A stretch of DNA of 64,000 bases from Bacillus sp. HSf4. GTDB taxonomy: Bacteria > Bacillota > Bacilli > Bacillales > Bacillaceae. The stretch spans positions 1,166,001 through 1,230,000 of the forward strand of contig NZ_CP120679.1 of assembly GCF_029537375.1 (NCBI RefSeq), read 5' to 3'. This document shows, piece after piece, positions 43,754 through 54,306 of this stretch. The notes under the pieces were generated by a model. The model was not told where the DNA came from. It made no database searches and saw only the letters and a list, made by a program, of their open reading frames with translations. Position 1 is the stretch's first letter. Each line of letters opens with the position of its first letter. A program made the position numbers and the translations under genes.

Positions 43754-44365
43754 ATGGTGGAGCAATTTTTTAGTTATTTTACAGAAGAGAATTTAGCAGA
43801 CTTTTTTCAGAGCTATCGGGCTTTTGGTCCTTTTGTTGCCATACTGCTGCCGTTCATTGAAGCGCTTCTTCCGTTTTTGCCGCTGATTGTGTTTGTGGTT
43901 GCCAATGTCAATTCGTTCGGTTTATGGCAGGGATTCATCTTGACTTGGATCGGAGCATCTGCGGGCTCGATCGCCGTTTTCCTCTTCATCCGCCATTTCG
44001 GCCAGCAAAAAGCTCTTGGATTTATCCGCAGGCATCCGTCTGTGAAAAAGCTGATGATCTGGGTGGAAAAACGGGGCTTCGGTCCTTTGTTTCTGCTGCT
44101 CTGTTTTCCGTTCACACCTTCTGCCGCGGTGAATGTTGTGGCCGGGCTTTCGAGAATCAGCCTGCTGCCCTTTTCGCTTGCGGTGCTGTGCGGAAAGTCC
44201 GTGATGATTTTTATGGTGAGCTTCGTTGGCCATGACCTGAAGGCGCTGTTTACACAGCCTTTAAGAACAGCCGGGGTCATGATCGTGATTTTGATTTTAT
44301 GGTACGCCGGAAAACGGGTTGAACATCGTCTGAATGTGAAATTCAGCCAGAGAGAGAATGACTAG
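43754..44365 (+). CDS. yhjE: DedA/TVP38 family membrane protein YhjE
   Basis: 203 residues, five to six membrane segments with the VTT/SNARE-associated signature: FIEALLPFLPLIVFVVANVNSFG, WIGASAGSIAVFLFIRHFG and a proline-containing CFPFTPSAAVNVVAGLS. Members of this superfamily include lipid scramblases and undecaprenyl-phosphate flippases. The lipid handled by YhjE is unknown. It starts with GAGGAG upstream and precedes sipV by 12 bases, as in B. subtilis, so the two are probably co-transcribed. Confidence 0.9.
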   Translation: MVEQFFSYFTEENLADFFQSYRAFGPFVAILLPFIEALLPFLPLIVFVVANVNSFGLWQGFILTWIGASAGSIAVFLFIRHFGQQKALGFIRRHPSVKKLMIWVEKRGFGPLFLLLCFPFTPSAAVNVVAGLSRISLLPFSLAVLCGKSVMIFMVSFVGHDLKALFTQPLRTAGVMIVILILWYAGKRVEHRLNVKFSQREND

Positions 44366-44377
44366 GGGGACATAGTA

Positions 44378-44893
44378 TTGAAAAAACGTTTTTGGGTCAT
44401 AGCCGGAGTCCTTTTCATCATCATTGGAATTCAGGTGAAAAATGCCGTCTTTATTGAGTATAAGGTCGAGGGAGTCAGCATGAACCCAACGTTTCAGGAG
44501 GGCAACAAGCTTTTGATCAACCGGTTCGCCCATCATTTTCAAACGATCGGCAGGTTTGATATCGTGCTGTTTAAAGGACCTGAAAAAGATATATTCATCA
44601 AACGGGTCATCGGACTTCCCGGAGAAACGCTCAGATATGAAGATGATCAGCTTTACATTAATGAAAAAAAGATCAAAGAGCCCTATCTGGACGACTTGAA
44701 AGCTGTTACGGCAGGCGGAGACCTGACCGGGGATTTTACGCTCAAGGAAGTGACGGGAGAGGAGAAAATTCCGGCAAACCATTACTTCGTGCTCGGAGAC
44801 AACAGAATCCACAGCAATGACAGCCGCCATTTCGGCTTTGTATCAGATAAGGACATTGTCGGTATTGTCGCGGAAAAAATCGATGAGAAGTGA
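44378..44893 (+). CDS. sipV: Type I signal peptidase SipV
   Basis: 171 residues from a TTG start. One N-terminal membrane helix (VIAGVLFIIIGIQV) is followed by the serine/lysine dyad: Ser34 in VEGVSMNPTF and Lys75 in IFIKRVIGLPGE. The later GDNRIHSNDSRHFG box is complete. It removes signal peptides from exported preproteins on the outer face of the membrane. It is a secondary Sip enzyme, next to the gene for the secreted protease Epr. Confidence 0.94.
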   Translation: MKKRFWVIAGVLFIIIGIQVKNAVFIEYKVEGVSMNPTFQEGNKLLINRFAHHFQTIGRFDIVLFKGPEKDIFIKRVIGLPGETLRYEDDQLYINEKKIKEPYLDDLKAVTAGGDLTGDFTLKEVTGEEKIPANHYFVLGDNRIHSNDSRHFGFVSDKDIVGIVAEKIDEK

Positions 44894-44907
44894 AAATTCA
44901 GACAGAT

Positions 44908-44943
44908 GAAAAACCTTTAAGGCGGCTCCTTAAAGGTTTTTTC
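44908..44943. terminator. Bidirectional terminator between sipV and epr
   Basis: AAAAACCTTTAAGG and CCTTAAAGGTTTTTT arms sit between the convergent genes. Confidence 0.88.
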
Positions 44944-44946
44944 GTC

Positions 44947-46719
44947 TTACTTCAGCTTAATCGCGTTCAGCCGTTTTTGCAGTTTCGTTTTTTCAGCCGA
45001 TGCTTTCAGCTTGTTGACCGCTGATTGTGCGGCTGATTTTGTTTTTTTCGTTCTTCTTTGTTCAGCCGTTTTGACTTTGGCTTTTGCTGTTTTCACTTTT
45101 TGTGTGTATGCGGCGGCTTTCTTTTTTACGTTGTCCAGCCGTTTTTGCAGCTTTGTTTTATCATTCCCAGCAAGCAGTTCATTGATCGCTTTTTGCGCTT
45201 TGCTGATCTTTGTGTCGCTCGCTGTTTTTTCCGCTCTGGCAACGGCATTCCGGGCGGTTGTAAGCAAGTTTGAGCGGACCGCATTGATCCGTTTTTGCAA
45301 GTTTGTTTTGACAGGCCCTTTGTCGAGCTCATTGACCGCTGTTTGGGCGGCGTCGGCATGGGCTTTCTTTTTCTGTTTTTCAGCGAGCTTTACTTTGCTT
45401 TCGGCCGTTTTTTTGAGCTGATTTTCCACGCTGTTCAGCCTTTTGCGCAAATTGGTTTTGTCAACGTTCGCAGGGAGCGGATTGATCGTGTTTTGCGCCT
45501 TGTCGATGTCGGCTCTTTTCTTGCTCTTTTCCGCTTTTGCGACGGCTTTCTGCGCTTTTTCCAATTGAGCGTCCGCCTCTTTAAAACGGATCAGCCCGTA
45601 GCCAAACAGCGAATCGCGACCCGGTGCGCCTAAATCGCTCGTGAAAAACTGCATTTTTCTGCGGAGCTCGCTATTTGTACTCGCCGGATACATCTGTTTT
45701 AACAGAGCGAACATGCCCGCAACGTGCGGAACGGCTTGGGAAGTTCCACTTGAGCTCGCGTATTTGCGGTTTACATATGTGCTGATAATGGATGTTCCCG
45801 GAGCGGAAAACTCGACGGCCGCACCTGTATTGGAAAACGATGCGAGCTGATTCTTTTCATTTGTAGCTGAAACGGCAATCACACTGCTGTAGGCCGCCGG
45901 ATAATAGACGGATGTTTTGTTTCCGTCATTGCCGCTGGCCGCCACAAGAAGGATGCCTTTTTTGTAGGCCCGGTCTGCGGCATCGTGCAAAATTTGGCTG
46001 TCACCTGATACGACAAGGCTCATATTGATGATGTCGATGTTGTGCTGGATCGACCAGTCGATGGCTTTTAATATGCTTTTAAGATCGCCTGAGCCGGTTT
46101 TATCAAGCACTTTTACCGCATACAGCTCAGCGCCGGGGGCGATGCCGTCGATTCCAAAGCCGTTATGCTTCGCACCGATAATTCCGGCAACATGTGTGCC
46201 ATGGCCGTTGTCATCACGGTATGAAGCGGTATAGTCCACCATTGAGACTCCGCCGGCGATTGACAGCTCATCATGAGGTGAAATGCCGCTGTCTAGAACT
46301 GCGGTTCTCACATGTTTTCCGGTTAAACCTTTGTGCCAGGCAAGGTCAGCTTGAATCGGCTTGATATTCCATTGCGCAAATGAGCCGGTGTTTTGCTCTG
46401 TTCCGCTGGAAACGGCTTTGAATGCTGTAGCGTCGGCAGCCTTAACCGGAGCATTGTTTTCGACATACAGCACATCCGGGTCATGTTCCAATTTGCGCAC
46501 CGTTTTTTCATCAGCGGTGACGGCTGCTGCGGGAAGCTTGCGGTAAACGTGTTCGACTGAATCGGCCTGCTCCATGACCGCTTCTTTGCCGCTGTTGTTT
46601 TTATAGACGACGATAACCTCTTTTTCTTTGTCACGGCCTTCTGCTTGAACATGCGGTGTCATCGCGAAGAAGCTAAAAAACAATACGCCGGAAAGCGCGG
46701 TTTTTCCAATCTTTTTCAT
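44947..46719 (-). CDS. epr: Extracellular serine protease Epr
   Basis: 590 residues. A signal peptide (to about residue 26) and an I9 propeptide (KEVIVVYKNNSGKEAV) precede a subtilase domain with TAVLDSGIS (Asp), [11 protein letters not shown] (His) and SSGTSQAVPHVAG (Ser). The C-terminal ~210 residues are basic repeats of the form A-x-x-A-I/V-N-x-L-x-x-x-x-K-T-x-L-Q-K-R-L, as in B. subtilis Epr (about 645 residues). The repeats probably hold the enzyme near the wall. It has roughly one repeat fewer than B. subtilis. A sigma-D-like -10 lies upstream. Confidence 0.92.
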   Translation of the reverse strand: MKKIGKTALSGVLFFSFFAMTPHVQAEGRDKEKEVIVVYKNNSGKEAVMEQADSVEHVYRKLPAAAVTADEKTVRKLEHDPDVLYVENNAPVKAADATAFKAVSSGTEQNTGSFAQWNIKPIQADLAWHKGLTGKHVRTAVLDSGISPHDELSIAGGVSMVDYTASYRDDNGHGTHVAGIIGAKHNGFGIDGIAPGAELYAVKVLDKTGSGDLKSILKAIDWSIQHNIDIINMSLVVSGDSQILHDAADRAYKKGILLVAASGNDGNKTSVYYPAAYSSVIAVSATNEKNQLASFSNTGAAVEFSAPGTSIISTYVNRKYASSSGTSQAVPHVAGMFALLKQMYPASTNSELRRKMQFFTSDLGAPGRDSLFGYGLIRFKEADAQLEKAQKAVAKAEKSKKRADIDKAQNTINPLPANVDKTNLRKRLNSVENQLKKTAESKVKLAEKQKKKAHADAAQTAVNELDKGPVKTNLQKRINAVRSNLLTTARNAVARAEKTASDTKISKAQKAINELLAGNDKTKLQKRLDNVKKKAAAYTQKVKTAKAKVKTAEQRRTKKTKSAAQSAVNKLKASAEKTKLQKRLNAIKLK

Positions 46720-46756
46720 TCAGCTCTCCTCCTGATTTGTGCGGCGTTTTCTTTAT

Positions 46757-46764
46757 ATATCGGA
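46757..46764 (-). promoter_or_regulatory. Candidate sigma-D -10 element of epr
   Basis: On the minus strand TCCGATAT, 38 bases before the start, resembles the sigma-D -10 GCCGATAT. B. subtilis epr is sigma-D dependent. No exact TAAA -35 is seen at the ideal spacing. Confidence 0.45.
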
Positions 46765-46769
46765 GCATT

Positions 46770-47223
46770 TTTGATTTTTCAAAGCTAAGAAAGCGCGCAT
46801 TTCTAAAATAAAAGGATGAAAAAAGCGCAAAGCGGGATGAGGCAAAATTACGCTTGATAAGGCTGTGCACTTAGAGCTGGGAGCGCAGGGAAAAAACTTG
46901 AGGCTCCAGTTCAGCCGGAGGAAACGGAGATGTGCACATCTATGGAATGGGGAAACACTATCATACATCAACAGGCGCCTTAACTATGCCTGCATAAGCT
47001 CTTTTGGATACCTGAAGGCAAGGGTGTTTTTTGATGCGTCAACAGACCCTTATTTTCATGTTGATTAGAGTCAAAAGACCTGAAAGTAACAGAAATGAAT
47101 TGAGAATAGAGAGGTGAAATTGGCAAAGTGTGAAAAATGAACTAATGCTAAAGGGGAAATTATAGTATGATATGAATAAAGAAAAATACAAAAAAATAGA
47201 AGACTGGAAGAAAGGAGCTCCAA
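46770..47223. other. Long intergenic region between epr and rapG
   Basis: About 450 bases without a credible gene. It must hold the upstream part of the epr promoter (minus) and the rapG promoter (plus, with TATGATATGAAT near 47165). The stretch 46860-46990 is less AT-rich and shows a weak GTGCAC-containing repeat (46864-46869 and 46932-46937). I see no known RNA family in it. Confidence 0.4.
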
Positions 47224-48327
47224 ATGAACAAGATCGCCGCGGAAGAAGTCGCCAATACCCTCAACTCATGGTACCGCGCCATCAGAAGAAATGATACGGA
47301 ACAGTCGATCCGCTTATTTGAAGAAATCAAACCGATGCTGGCAGAGATGGCGGAGGATCAGGAGGTTTTAATCTACTATTCCTTGCTGGAGCTGAGACAT
47401 AAAATCATGCTGTATGATACGAGGGGAGAAAAGATTGAGCAGCAAGAGGATTTAACAAACGGCGACAGCGCTGCATCACATATGACTTCGTATTACTACT
47501 ACCTGTTTTCGGGAGCATACGAAGTGTATAAAAAAAATTACGAAGAGGCGATCAGTTTTTACAAGATCGCTGAAAAAAAGCTTGCCAATGTCCATGATCA
47601 AATCGAAGTGGCGCAATTCCACGACAAAGTCGGAAAACTTTACTATTACCTGGGGCAGAATATCGTTTCATTAAATCATACACGGCAAGCGATGGAGATA
47701 TTTAGATGTTATGAAGACCATCATTTGAATCTTGTCTCTACATATATCACGATGGCGGGCAATTATACGGAAATGGGAAAGTATAAAGAAGCGGAAGAAT
47801 ATTTAACCGAGGCCATCAATACGGCAAGAGCCGCCGGTGACCATTTCAAAGAAATGCAGCTTTTGCATAATTTCGGTCTTCTATATGCAGCGATGGATCA
47901 GTCAGAAAAGAGCATCAGCTTTCTGGAAACCGTATTGGCCGATCGCGCATATGCCGCTTCAGACTATTATTTCAACGCTGTATTTTTAATGATTAAGGAA
48001 CTGTTTAAAATAGGGGAGCATGACCGGGCCGTCGCTTTTTACGAAGAGGGGAAGGAAAGGTCGAAAGGCATGCAGAATGATATATTTGACGCGAAAATCG
48101 ATATTCTCTATGCAACCTATGCAGGAGGTGGTGAGAAGGCGATCGATGACTGCAAAAACTGTCTCGAGGTCTTATTCAAATCAAAGCAGTATGACAGTGT
48201 GCGCGAACTTTCACTCTTAACGGCCAATGTCTACAGGCAAAAGTCTCTTTATAAAGAGGCCGCCTATTTCTTTTTGGAAGCCATTAAAGCAGAAGAAGAG
48301 ATGAAAAAAGTGGAGGGAATGTCATGA
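47224..48327 (+). CDS. rapG: RapG-like response-regulator inhibitor
   Basis: 367 residues, a Rap protein with an N-terminal three-helix bundle (VANTLNSWYRAIRRND) and tetratricopeptide repeats. AAAGGAGCT precedes the start. The orthology call rests mainly on the overlapping peptide gene, whose C-terminal EKMVG is nearly the B. subtilis PhrG pentapeptide EKMIG. In B. subtilis RapG blocks DNA binding by DegU, the activator of aprE and other exoenzyme genes. Location beside epr fits a protease-control role. The target is inferred. Confidence 0.88.
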   Translation: MNKIAAEEVANTLNSWYRAIRRNDTEQSIRLFEEIKPMLAEMAEDQEVLIYYSLLELRHKIMLYDTRGEKIEQQEDLTNGDSAASHMTSYYYYLFSGAYEVYKKNYEEAISFYKIAEKKLANVHDQIEVAQFHDKVGKLYYYLGQNIVSLNHTRQAMEIFRCYEDHHLNLVSTYITMAGNYTEMGKYKEAEEYLTEAINTARAAGDHFKEMQLLHNFGLLYAAMDQSEKSISFLETVLADRAYAASDYYFNAVFLMIKELFKIGEHDRAVAFYEEGKERSKGMQNDIFDAKIDILYATYAGGGEKAIDDCKNCLEVLFKSKQYDSVRELSLLTANVYRQKSLYKEAAYFFLEAIKAEEEMKKVEGMS

Positions 48328-48440
48328 AAAAGCTTTTCATTGTGACCGCAATCGGTGTTGCTCTATGTTCAGGATGGTTTATGGCTGAACATCATGCTGA
48401 AGCAGGAGGCATGCATGTTGCCGAAAAGATGGTCGGATAA
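48324..48440 (+). CDS. phrG: PhrG-like signal peptide precursor
   Basis: 38 residues: a Lys-Lys start, a hydrophobic export segment (LFIVTAIGVALCSGWFM) and a C-terminal AGGMHVAEKMVG. PhrG of B. subtilis ends in EKMIG, so the mature signal here is probably EKMVG. It would be exported, trimmed, and re-imported to inhibit RapG. The ATG overlaps the rapG stop (ATGA). Confidence 0.88.
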   Translation: MKKLFIVTAIGVALCSGWFMAEHHAEAGGMHVAEKMVG

Positions 48441-48451
48441 AAGCGCGGGGG

Positions 48452-48485
48452 AAAATCCGTCTTGGAGATCAAGGCGGATTTTTTG
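48452..48485 (+). terminator. Terminator after rapG-phrG
   Basis: AAAATCCGTCTTG and CAAGGCGGATTTTTT form a stem with a T run, 12 bases after the phrG stop. Confidence 0.85.
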
Positions 48486-48616
48486 CATGTTTACTGTATT
48501 TTACGCGTGGCTGAACATAACGAATCAGCGGCCGGTGAAAATGGGAGAAGGATCATTGCGGATGGAACAGCAAAAAAAACCTTCTGTCACTCATCGGCCG
48601 TTATATTCAGTAAAAG

Positions 48617-48641
48617 CACCCGGTTAAGCCGGGTGTATTTT
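48617..48641 (+). terminator. Second terminator-like hairpin before melR
   Basis: CACCCGG-TTAAG-CCGGGTG followed by TATTTT. Between the two stems (48486-48616) I see no credible gene. Confidence 0.65.
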
Positions 48642-48672
48642 ACTGCTAATTAAAATCTAAATATTTTTAATA

Positions 48673-48687
48673 TTGAAAACGTTTTCT
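48673..48687 (+). promoter_or_regulatory. cre site (CcpA) upstream of melR
   Basis: TTGAAAACGTTTTCT fits the catabolite-response element WTGNAANCGNWNNCW at every position. It lies about 70 bases before melR and predicts CcpA-HPr-Ser-P repression during growth on glucose. Confidence 0.85.
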
Positions 48688-48702
48688 CTGTCTGTTACGA
48701 TA

Positions 48703-49795
<1,093 letters not shown>

Positions 49796-49834
49796 CTAAG
49801 TTGAATAAGCCTAAAAGGAGGTGATTCCAATTTG

Positions 49835-49853
49835 TTCACTAAACTTTAGTGAA
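49835..49853 (+). promoter_or_regulatory. MelR operator upstream of melE
   Basis: TTCACTAAACTTTAGTGAA is a perfect 9-1-9 palindrome 45 bases before melE. A related half-site precedes melR. It is the likely operator of the LacI-type repressor. Confidence 0.8.
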
Positions 49854-49897
49854 GATATGTTTTGCGGCATTCAAAAATCATAAGCTGAGGTGAAATG

Positions 49898-51148
49898 ATG
49901 AAAAAGTTGATTTTCTCTTTTACTCTCCTTTTTTTATTGGCCTCTTTGGCAGCCGGCTGTTCCGGAAAAACCGCTGGGAAGCAAGACGGCGACATCACCT
50001 TGACCATGTTTTCAACAATGACAAATGACAGTGAAAAAAAGGCCCTCAGAAGACTTGCCGATGATTTTGAAAAAGAGAATAAGGGGGTTAAGGTTGATAT
50101 CAATTTCCCGGGGGCCGACTACGAAAATATGCTGCGCGTCAAAATGGCGGCGAATGATATGCCCGACTTGTTCGACACCCATGGATGGGCGAAAATCCGC
50201 TACGGCGAATATACGGCCGACTTAAAGGATATGGACTGGGTCAAACAGCTTGATCCCAACCTTGATCCGATTTTAAAGGACGAGGACGGCAAAGTATACG
50301 CCTATCCATTTAATCAGGCGAAAGACGGTATCGTCTATAACGCAGACCTTCTCAAGAAATACAATATCAAGCCTCCGGAGACACTTGACGAACTGTTGAA
50401 GGCGCTGGAGGCAGTCAAAGAAAAAAGCGGCGGCGATGTCATTCCTTTTTGGTTCGCCGGTTCTGATAAAGGTGCCCTGGCCCAGTTTTATGATCAGCTT
50501 GCTACACCACTGCTCATCACAGATCAACACCACAATGAAGAAAAAGCCCTGCTGGAAGGGACATTCGACTGGTCGAAATACACCCTGCTGGCGGATACAT
50601 TCAAAAAAATGCAGGACAAACAACTGATCAATCAAGATATTTTGACGGCAAAATCCTCACAGCTGGTTGAATTGATGGTGCAGGGAAAAATCGCCTTTAC
50701 ACTGTCGGTGACATCGATCGGGGCTGATACGAAAGAGGTGAATCCAGATATCCAATTGGGCGTCATCCCGACACCGGCCGTACATGAAGGTGACAAACCG
50801 AGCTGGATCGGAGGAGAACGCCACACGGTTGCCGCCTGGAAAGATTCTGAACATCTCGATGAAGCGAAGCGGTTTATCGAATTTGCCGCACAGCCCAAAT
50901 ATGTGAAAATGATCGCTGAAGCCACTTCATTTCCTCAAGCTTTAACCAACACACAAGCTGAAAACGACTATGCCAAGTATTATGAGCAGTATCGGGATAT
51001 TAAAACCGAGCCCTATTTTGACCGTGTCTATCTGCCGAGCGGAATGTGGGACGTGATGGGGACGACCGGACAGGAGCTGCTGGCCGGCACGCTGACACCG
51101 AAGCAAGTGTCGGAAAAAGAGGAATACAGCAGATTGAAGAAACAGTGA
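49898..51148 (+). CDS. melE: Alpha-galactoside ABC transporter substrate-binding lipoprotein MelE
   Basis: 416 residues from the ATG at 49898; the ATG at 49895 lies only 2 bases after GAGGTG. It has a lipobox SLAAGC and a type-1 sugar-binding fold ([32 protein letters not shown] in shortened sense, [24 protein letters not shown]). It should bind melibiose, raffinose or stachyose outside the cell and deliver it to MelD-MelC. No ATPase is encoded here, so the shared MsmX ATPase is expected. Confidence 0.9.
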   Translation: MKKLIFSFTLLFLLASLAAGCSGKTAGKQDGDITLTMFSTMTNDSEKKALRRLADDFEKENKGVKVDINFPGADYENMLRVKMAANDMPDLFDTHGWAKIRYGEYTADLKDMDWVKQLDPNLDPILKDEDGKVYAYPFNQAKDGIVYNADLLKKYNIKPPETLDELLKALEAVKEKSGGDVIPFWFAGSDKGALAQFYDQLATPLLITDQHHNEEKALLEGTFDWSKYTLLADTFKKMQDKQLINQDILTAKSSQLVELMVQGKIAFTLSVTSIGADTKEVNPDIQLGVIPTPAVHEGDKPSWIGGERHTVAAWKDSEHLDEAKRFIEFAAQPKYVKMIAEATSFPQALTNTQAENDYAKYYEQYRDIKTEPYFDRVYLPSGMWDVMGTTGQELLAGTLTPKQVSEKEEYSRLKKQ

Positions 51149-51168
51149 AAAATAGAAGGGGGGACATG

Positions 51169-52095
51169 ATGAGCGAATTAGCTAAAGAAAAAAACCTTGC
51201 GATGGCAAAAAGGAAGAGGAAATCTTTATTAAAAGTCAGCATCCCGTTATGGTGGATGTATTTTCCCGCTTTGCTGCTTGTGTCAGTCTTTATGATCTAC
51301 CCGTTTCTAAACGGAATCAAAATCACATTTACGAACTGGAACGGCTTTTCGCAAACCTATGACTGGATCGGTTTTGGCCAATATAAACGGATGCTTTTCG
51401 ACCCCGCAACATGGCTTGTCGTCAGAAATACACTGCTGTACGGCTTGGGCAGCACGATTTGGCAAAACGTCATCGGACTTCTCTACGCTCTTCTTCTGTT
51501 TCAAAGCATTAAAATGAAAGCGGTGACAAGAACGGTTGTTTATCTGCCGGTCATCATCAGCCCGCTGATTATGGGATACATCTGGTATTTTTTCTTCTCT
51601 TATGAAGGCGGGGCATTGAATGATCTGCTCAAGCTGTTTGGCACAGGACCTGTCAATGTTTTGAGCAGTCCGGAGATCAACCCCTGGATTATTGTTTTCG
51701 TCAATTCCTATCAATTTGTCGGAATTGCGATGGTCATCTATTTAGCAGGGCTTGGAAGCATTCCAAAAGATTGTTATGAAGCGGCGCAGATCGACGGAGC
51801 AAGCGCTTTTCAGCAGTTTTGGAAAATTACGCTGCCGCTGTTGATGCCGTCTGTGACGATTAACATGGTGATCAACATCATCGGCGGGTTAAAGCTGTTT
51901 GATGTCATTTTGGCGCTCACCGGCGGGGGGCCGGGAAATGCATCACAATCGATGTCGACGTTTATGTATGATTTGTATTTTAAGAGACAGGATGCCGGGT
52001 ATGCAGCCGCACAAGGCGTGCTGATGGCGGCGATGATTCTGTTGATCAGCTTCAGCGCCCTTATTTATTTTAAACGCAAGGAGGTGGAAGCATAG
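51169..52095 (+). CDS. melD: Alpha-galactoside ABC transporter permease MelD
   Basis: 308 residues from the ATG at 51169 after AAGGGGGG (the ATG at 51166 is too close). Six membrane helices with the MalF-type EAA loop [24 protein letters not shown]. It forms the translocation pore with MelC. It is 20 bases after melE and directly abuts melC. Confidence 0.9.
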   Translation: MSELAKEKNLAMAKRKRKSLLKVSIPLWWMYFPALLLVSVFMIYPFLNGIKITFTNWNGFSQTYDWIGFGQYKRMLFDPATWLVVRNTLLYGLGSTIWQNVIGLLYALLLFQSIKMKAVTRTVVYLPVIISPLIMGYIWYFFFSYEGGALNDLLKLFGTGPVNVLSSPEINPWIIVFVNSYQFVGIAMVIYLAGLGSIPKDCYEAAQIDGASAFQQFWKITLPLLMPSVTINMVINIIGGLKLFDVILALTGGGPGNASQSMSTFMYDLYFKRQDAGYAAAQGVLMAAMILLISFSALIYFKRKEVEA

Positions 52096-52926
52096 GTGAA
52101 TTGTTCGTACAAAAAGAGACGGGCTGTATGGACGGGGCTCTCTGTTATCATTACCGTTTTTCACCTTGTTCCTTTCTATATTCTGCTGACGACAGCGCTT
52201 AAGGAAAAGGGGGATTTCAGCTCGAAATGGAAGTTTCCCGGCGAATTCAGCCTTGCCAATTTTACGGAGGCTTGGGAAAAAGCCGGTCTGGCCAATGCAT
52301 TCTACAACACCGCTGTGATTACATGTGTCTCCGCTGTTCTATTGGTCTTGCTCGGTTCACTGGCCGCCTACCCGCTTGCAAGGCGCCGGACGAAACTGAA
52401 CCAGGCCGTTTATTTCTTATTTATTGCGATCATGATTATCCCGCCGCTGACCTCCATGGTTCCTTTATACAAGATGGTGGTTGAGCTCGGCATGCTGAAC
52501 ACGTATGAGATTGCGATATTGAATAATACCGCGGCCTACATGCCTTTGACGATTTTTTTATACGCCGGTTTTATCCGCTCTACCATCCCGCAGGAGCTTG
52601 AAGAAGCGGCCAGGATGGACGGAGCGAGCACAGCCGGGATCTTCTTCAAAATCGTTTTTCCTTTGCTGAAGCCGGTGACGGCGACAATCTGCATTATTGC
52701 GTGTGTTTTCATTTGGAACGATTATCAATTTTCGATTTTTTTCCTGCAGGATAAAGAAGTGCAGACGCTGACGGTGGCGATCGCCGGCTTCTTTGGGCAA
52801 AACGCGAACAATCTGCATCTGGTGGCCGCTGCTTCACTGATGGCGATGCTGCCAATGACCATTCTATTTTTGTTTCTGCAAAAATACTTTATCAAGGGAT
52901 TGTCATCAGGAGCACTGAAAGGCTGA
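52096..52926 (+). CDS. melC: Alpha-galactoside ABC transporter permease MelC
   Basis: 276 residues from a GTG with GGAGGTGG 8 bases upstream, immediately after the melD stop. Six membrane helices, MalG-type, with the EAA loop EEAARMDGASTAGIFFKIVFPLLKP and the C-terminal FIKGLSSGALKG. It partners MelD and MelE in uptake of alpha-galactosides. Confidence 0.9.
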   Translation: MNCSYKKRRAVWTGLSVIITVFHLVPFYILLTTALKEKGDFSSKWKFPGEFSLANFTEAWEKAGLANAFYNTAVITCVSAVLLVLLGSLAAYPLARRRTKLNQAVYFLFIAIMIIPPLTSMVPLYKMVVELGMLNTYEIAILNNTAAYMPLTIFLYAGFIRSTIPQELEEAARMDGASTAGIFFKIVFPLLKPVTATICIIACVFIWNDYQFSIFFLQDKEVQTLTVAIAGFFGQNANNLHLVAAASLMAMLPMTILFLFLQKYFIKGLSSGALKG

Positions 52927-52956
52927 GCAAAATTGAAGACAGGAAGGAAGATGTGA

Positions 52957-54255
52957 ATGTCTAAAATCGCTTTTATCGGAGCGGGGAGCACCATTTTTGC
53001 GAAAAATGTATTGGGGGACTGTCTGATGGTTCCGGCGCTTGAAGGATTTGAATTTGCTTTATACGACATCGATCCGAAGCGTCTGAAAGAATCGAAGGAG
53101 ATGCTTGAACACTTGAAAAATCGCTATAATGAAAGCATTTCGATCCGCGCGTATGATGATCGGAAAAAAGCCTTGCAGGGAGCGAAATATATCATCAATG
53201 CGATTCAGGTCGGCGGGTATAAACCGAGCACGGTTATCGATTTTGCGATTCCGAAGAAATACGGGCTCAAGCAGACGATCGGAGATACGGTCGGAATCGG
53301 CGGGATTTTCAGAGCGCTTCGCACAATTCCCGTTTTATTGGATATGGCAAAGGATATCGAAAGCGTTGCAGGCGACGCATGGTTTTTAAATTACTCAAAT
53401 CCGATGGCTTCTTTGACAGGGGCGTTGCTTCGCTATACCGGTGTGAAAACGGTCGGCCTTTGCCACAGTGTCCAGGTGTGCACGCAAGACCTCTTTGAGA
53501 CGCTCGGTATGGAACATCAAGGAATCGAGGAAAAAATCGCCGGCATCAATCATATGGCCTGGTTGTTGGAAGTGAAAAGGGATGGCAGAGATTTATATCC
53601 GGAAATTAAAAAAAGGGCGAAAGAAAAGCAGAAAACAAAGCATCATGATATGGTCAGGTTTGAACTGATGGATAAATTCGGCTACTATGTGACTGAATCC
53701 TCCGAACACAACGCTGAATACCACCCTTATTTCATTAAAAGCCGGTATCCCGAACTGATCGAGGGGCTGAATATTCCGATTGATGAGTATTTGAGAAGGT
53801 GTGAAGAGCAGATCCAAAACTGGGAAGACATGCGCGATGAAATCGTTGGCAACCAGCATTTGACGCATGATCGGTCAAAGGAATACGGATCGCGAATCAT
53901 CGAAGCGATCGAAACGAATCAGCCTTTCACATTCGGCGGAAATGTGCTGAATCGGGGACTGATCACAAACCTTCCGGAAAAAGCCGTTGTTGAAGTCACC
54001 TGTGTGGCCGAGCGGAACCGAATTACCCCATGTATTGCCGGAGAACTGCCCGAACAGCTGGCCGCTTTAAACCGGACCAATATCAATACACAGCTTTTGA
54101 CGATAGAAGCAGCCATCACGAAAAAGAAAGAGCACATATACCAAGCTGCATTGCTTGATCCGCATACATCGGCGGAATTGTCGATGGATGACATCGTCAA
54201 GATGTGTGATGAACTGATAGAAGCACATGGCGAATGGCTCCCTGCATTTCAATAG
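52957..54255 (+). CDS. melA: Alpha-galactosidase MelA (GH4)
   Basis: 432 residues, the length of B. subtilis MelA. A Rossmann NAD site at the start (IAFIGAGSTIFAKNVLGDC), and the GH4 metal/catalytic residues Cys169-His170 in GLCHSVQVCTQD, and INHMAW further on. GH4 enzymes cleave the alpha-galactosidic bond by a redox-elimination mechanism needing NAD+, Mn2+ and a reductant. It works in the cytoplasm on sugars imported by MelEDC. Last gene of the operon, 30 bases after melC. Confidence 0.94.
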   Translation: MSKIAFIGAGSTIFAKNVLGDCLMVPALEGFEFALYDIDPKRLKESKEMLEHLKNRYNESISIRAYDDRKKALQGAKYIINAIQVGGYKPSTVIDFAIPKKYGLKQTIGDTVGIGGIFRALRTIPVLLDMAKDIESVAGDAWFLNYSNPMASLTGALLRYTGVKTVGLCHSVQVCTQDLFETLGMEHQGIEEKIAGINHMAWLLEVKRDGRDLYPEIKKRAKEKQKTKHHDMVRFELMDKFGYYVTESSEHNAEYHPYFIKSRYPELIEGLNIPIDEYLRRCEEQIQNWEDMRDEIVGNQHLTHDRSKEYGSRIIEAIETNQPFTFGGNVLNRGLITNLPEKAVVEVTCVAERNRITPCIAGELPEQLAALNRTNINTQLLTIEAAITKKKEHIYQAALLDPHTSAELSMDDIVKMCDELIEAHGEWLPAFQ

Positions 54256-54261
54256 GGGAAT

Positions 54262-54306
54262 AAAAAAGCCAGAGCAGAAGGATCAGCCTTCGGCTCTGGC
54301 TTTTTT
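54262..54306. terminator. Terminator shared by melA and the AbrB-family gene
   Basis: AAAAAAGCCAGAGC and GCTCTGGCTTTTTT arms. The minus-strand gene's last codons lie inside the stem. Confidence 0.88.

Noticed and set aside
46865..47068. A 67-codon frame in the epr-rapG gap
   Set aside because: There is no ribosome binding site and the composition is not protein-like.
48355..48653. Two overlapping frames after phrG (60-90 codons)
   Set aside because: They run across the rapG-phrG terminator, have no convincing ribosome binding site and no recognisable protein features.
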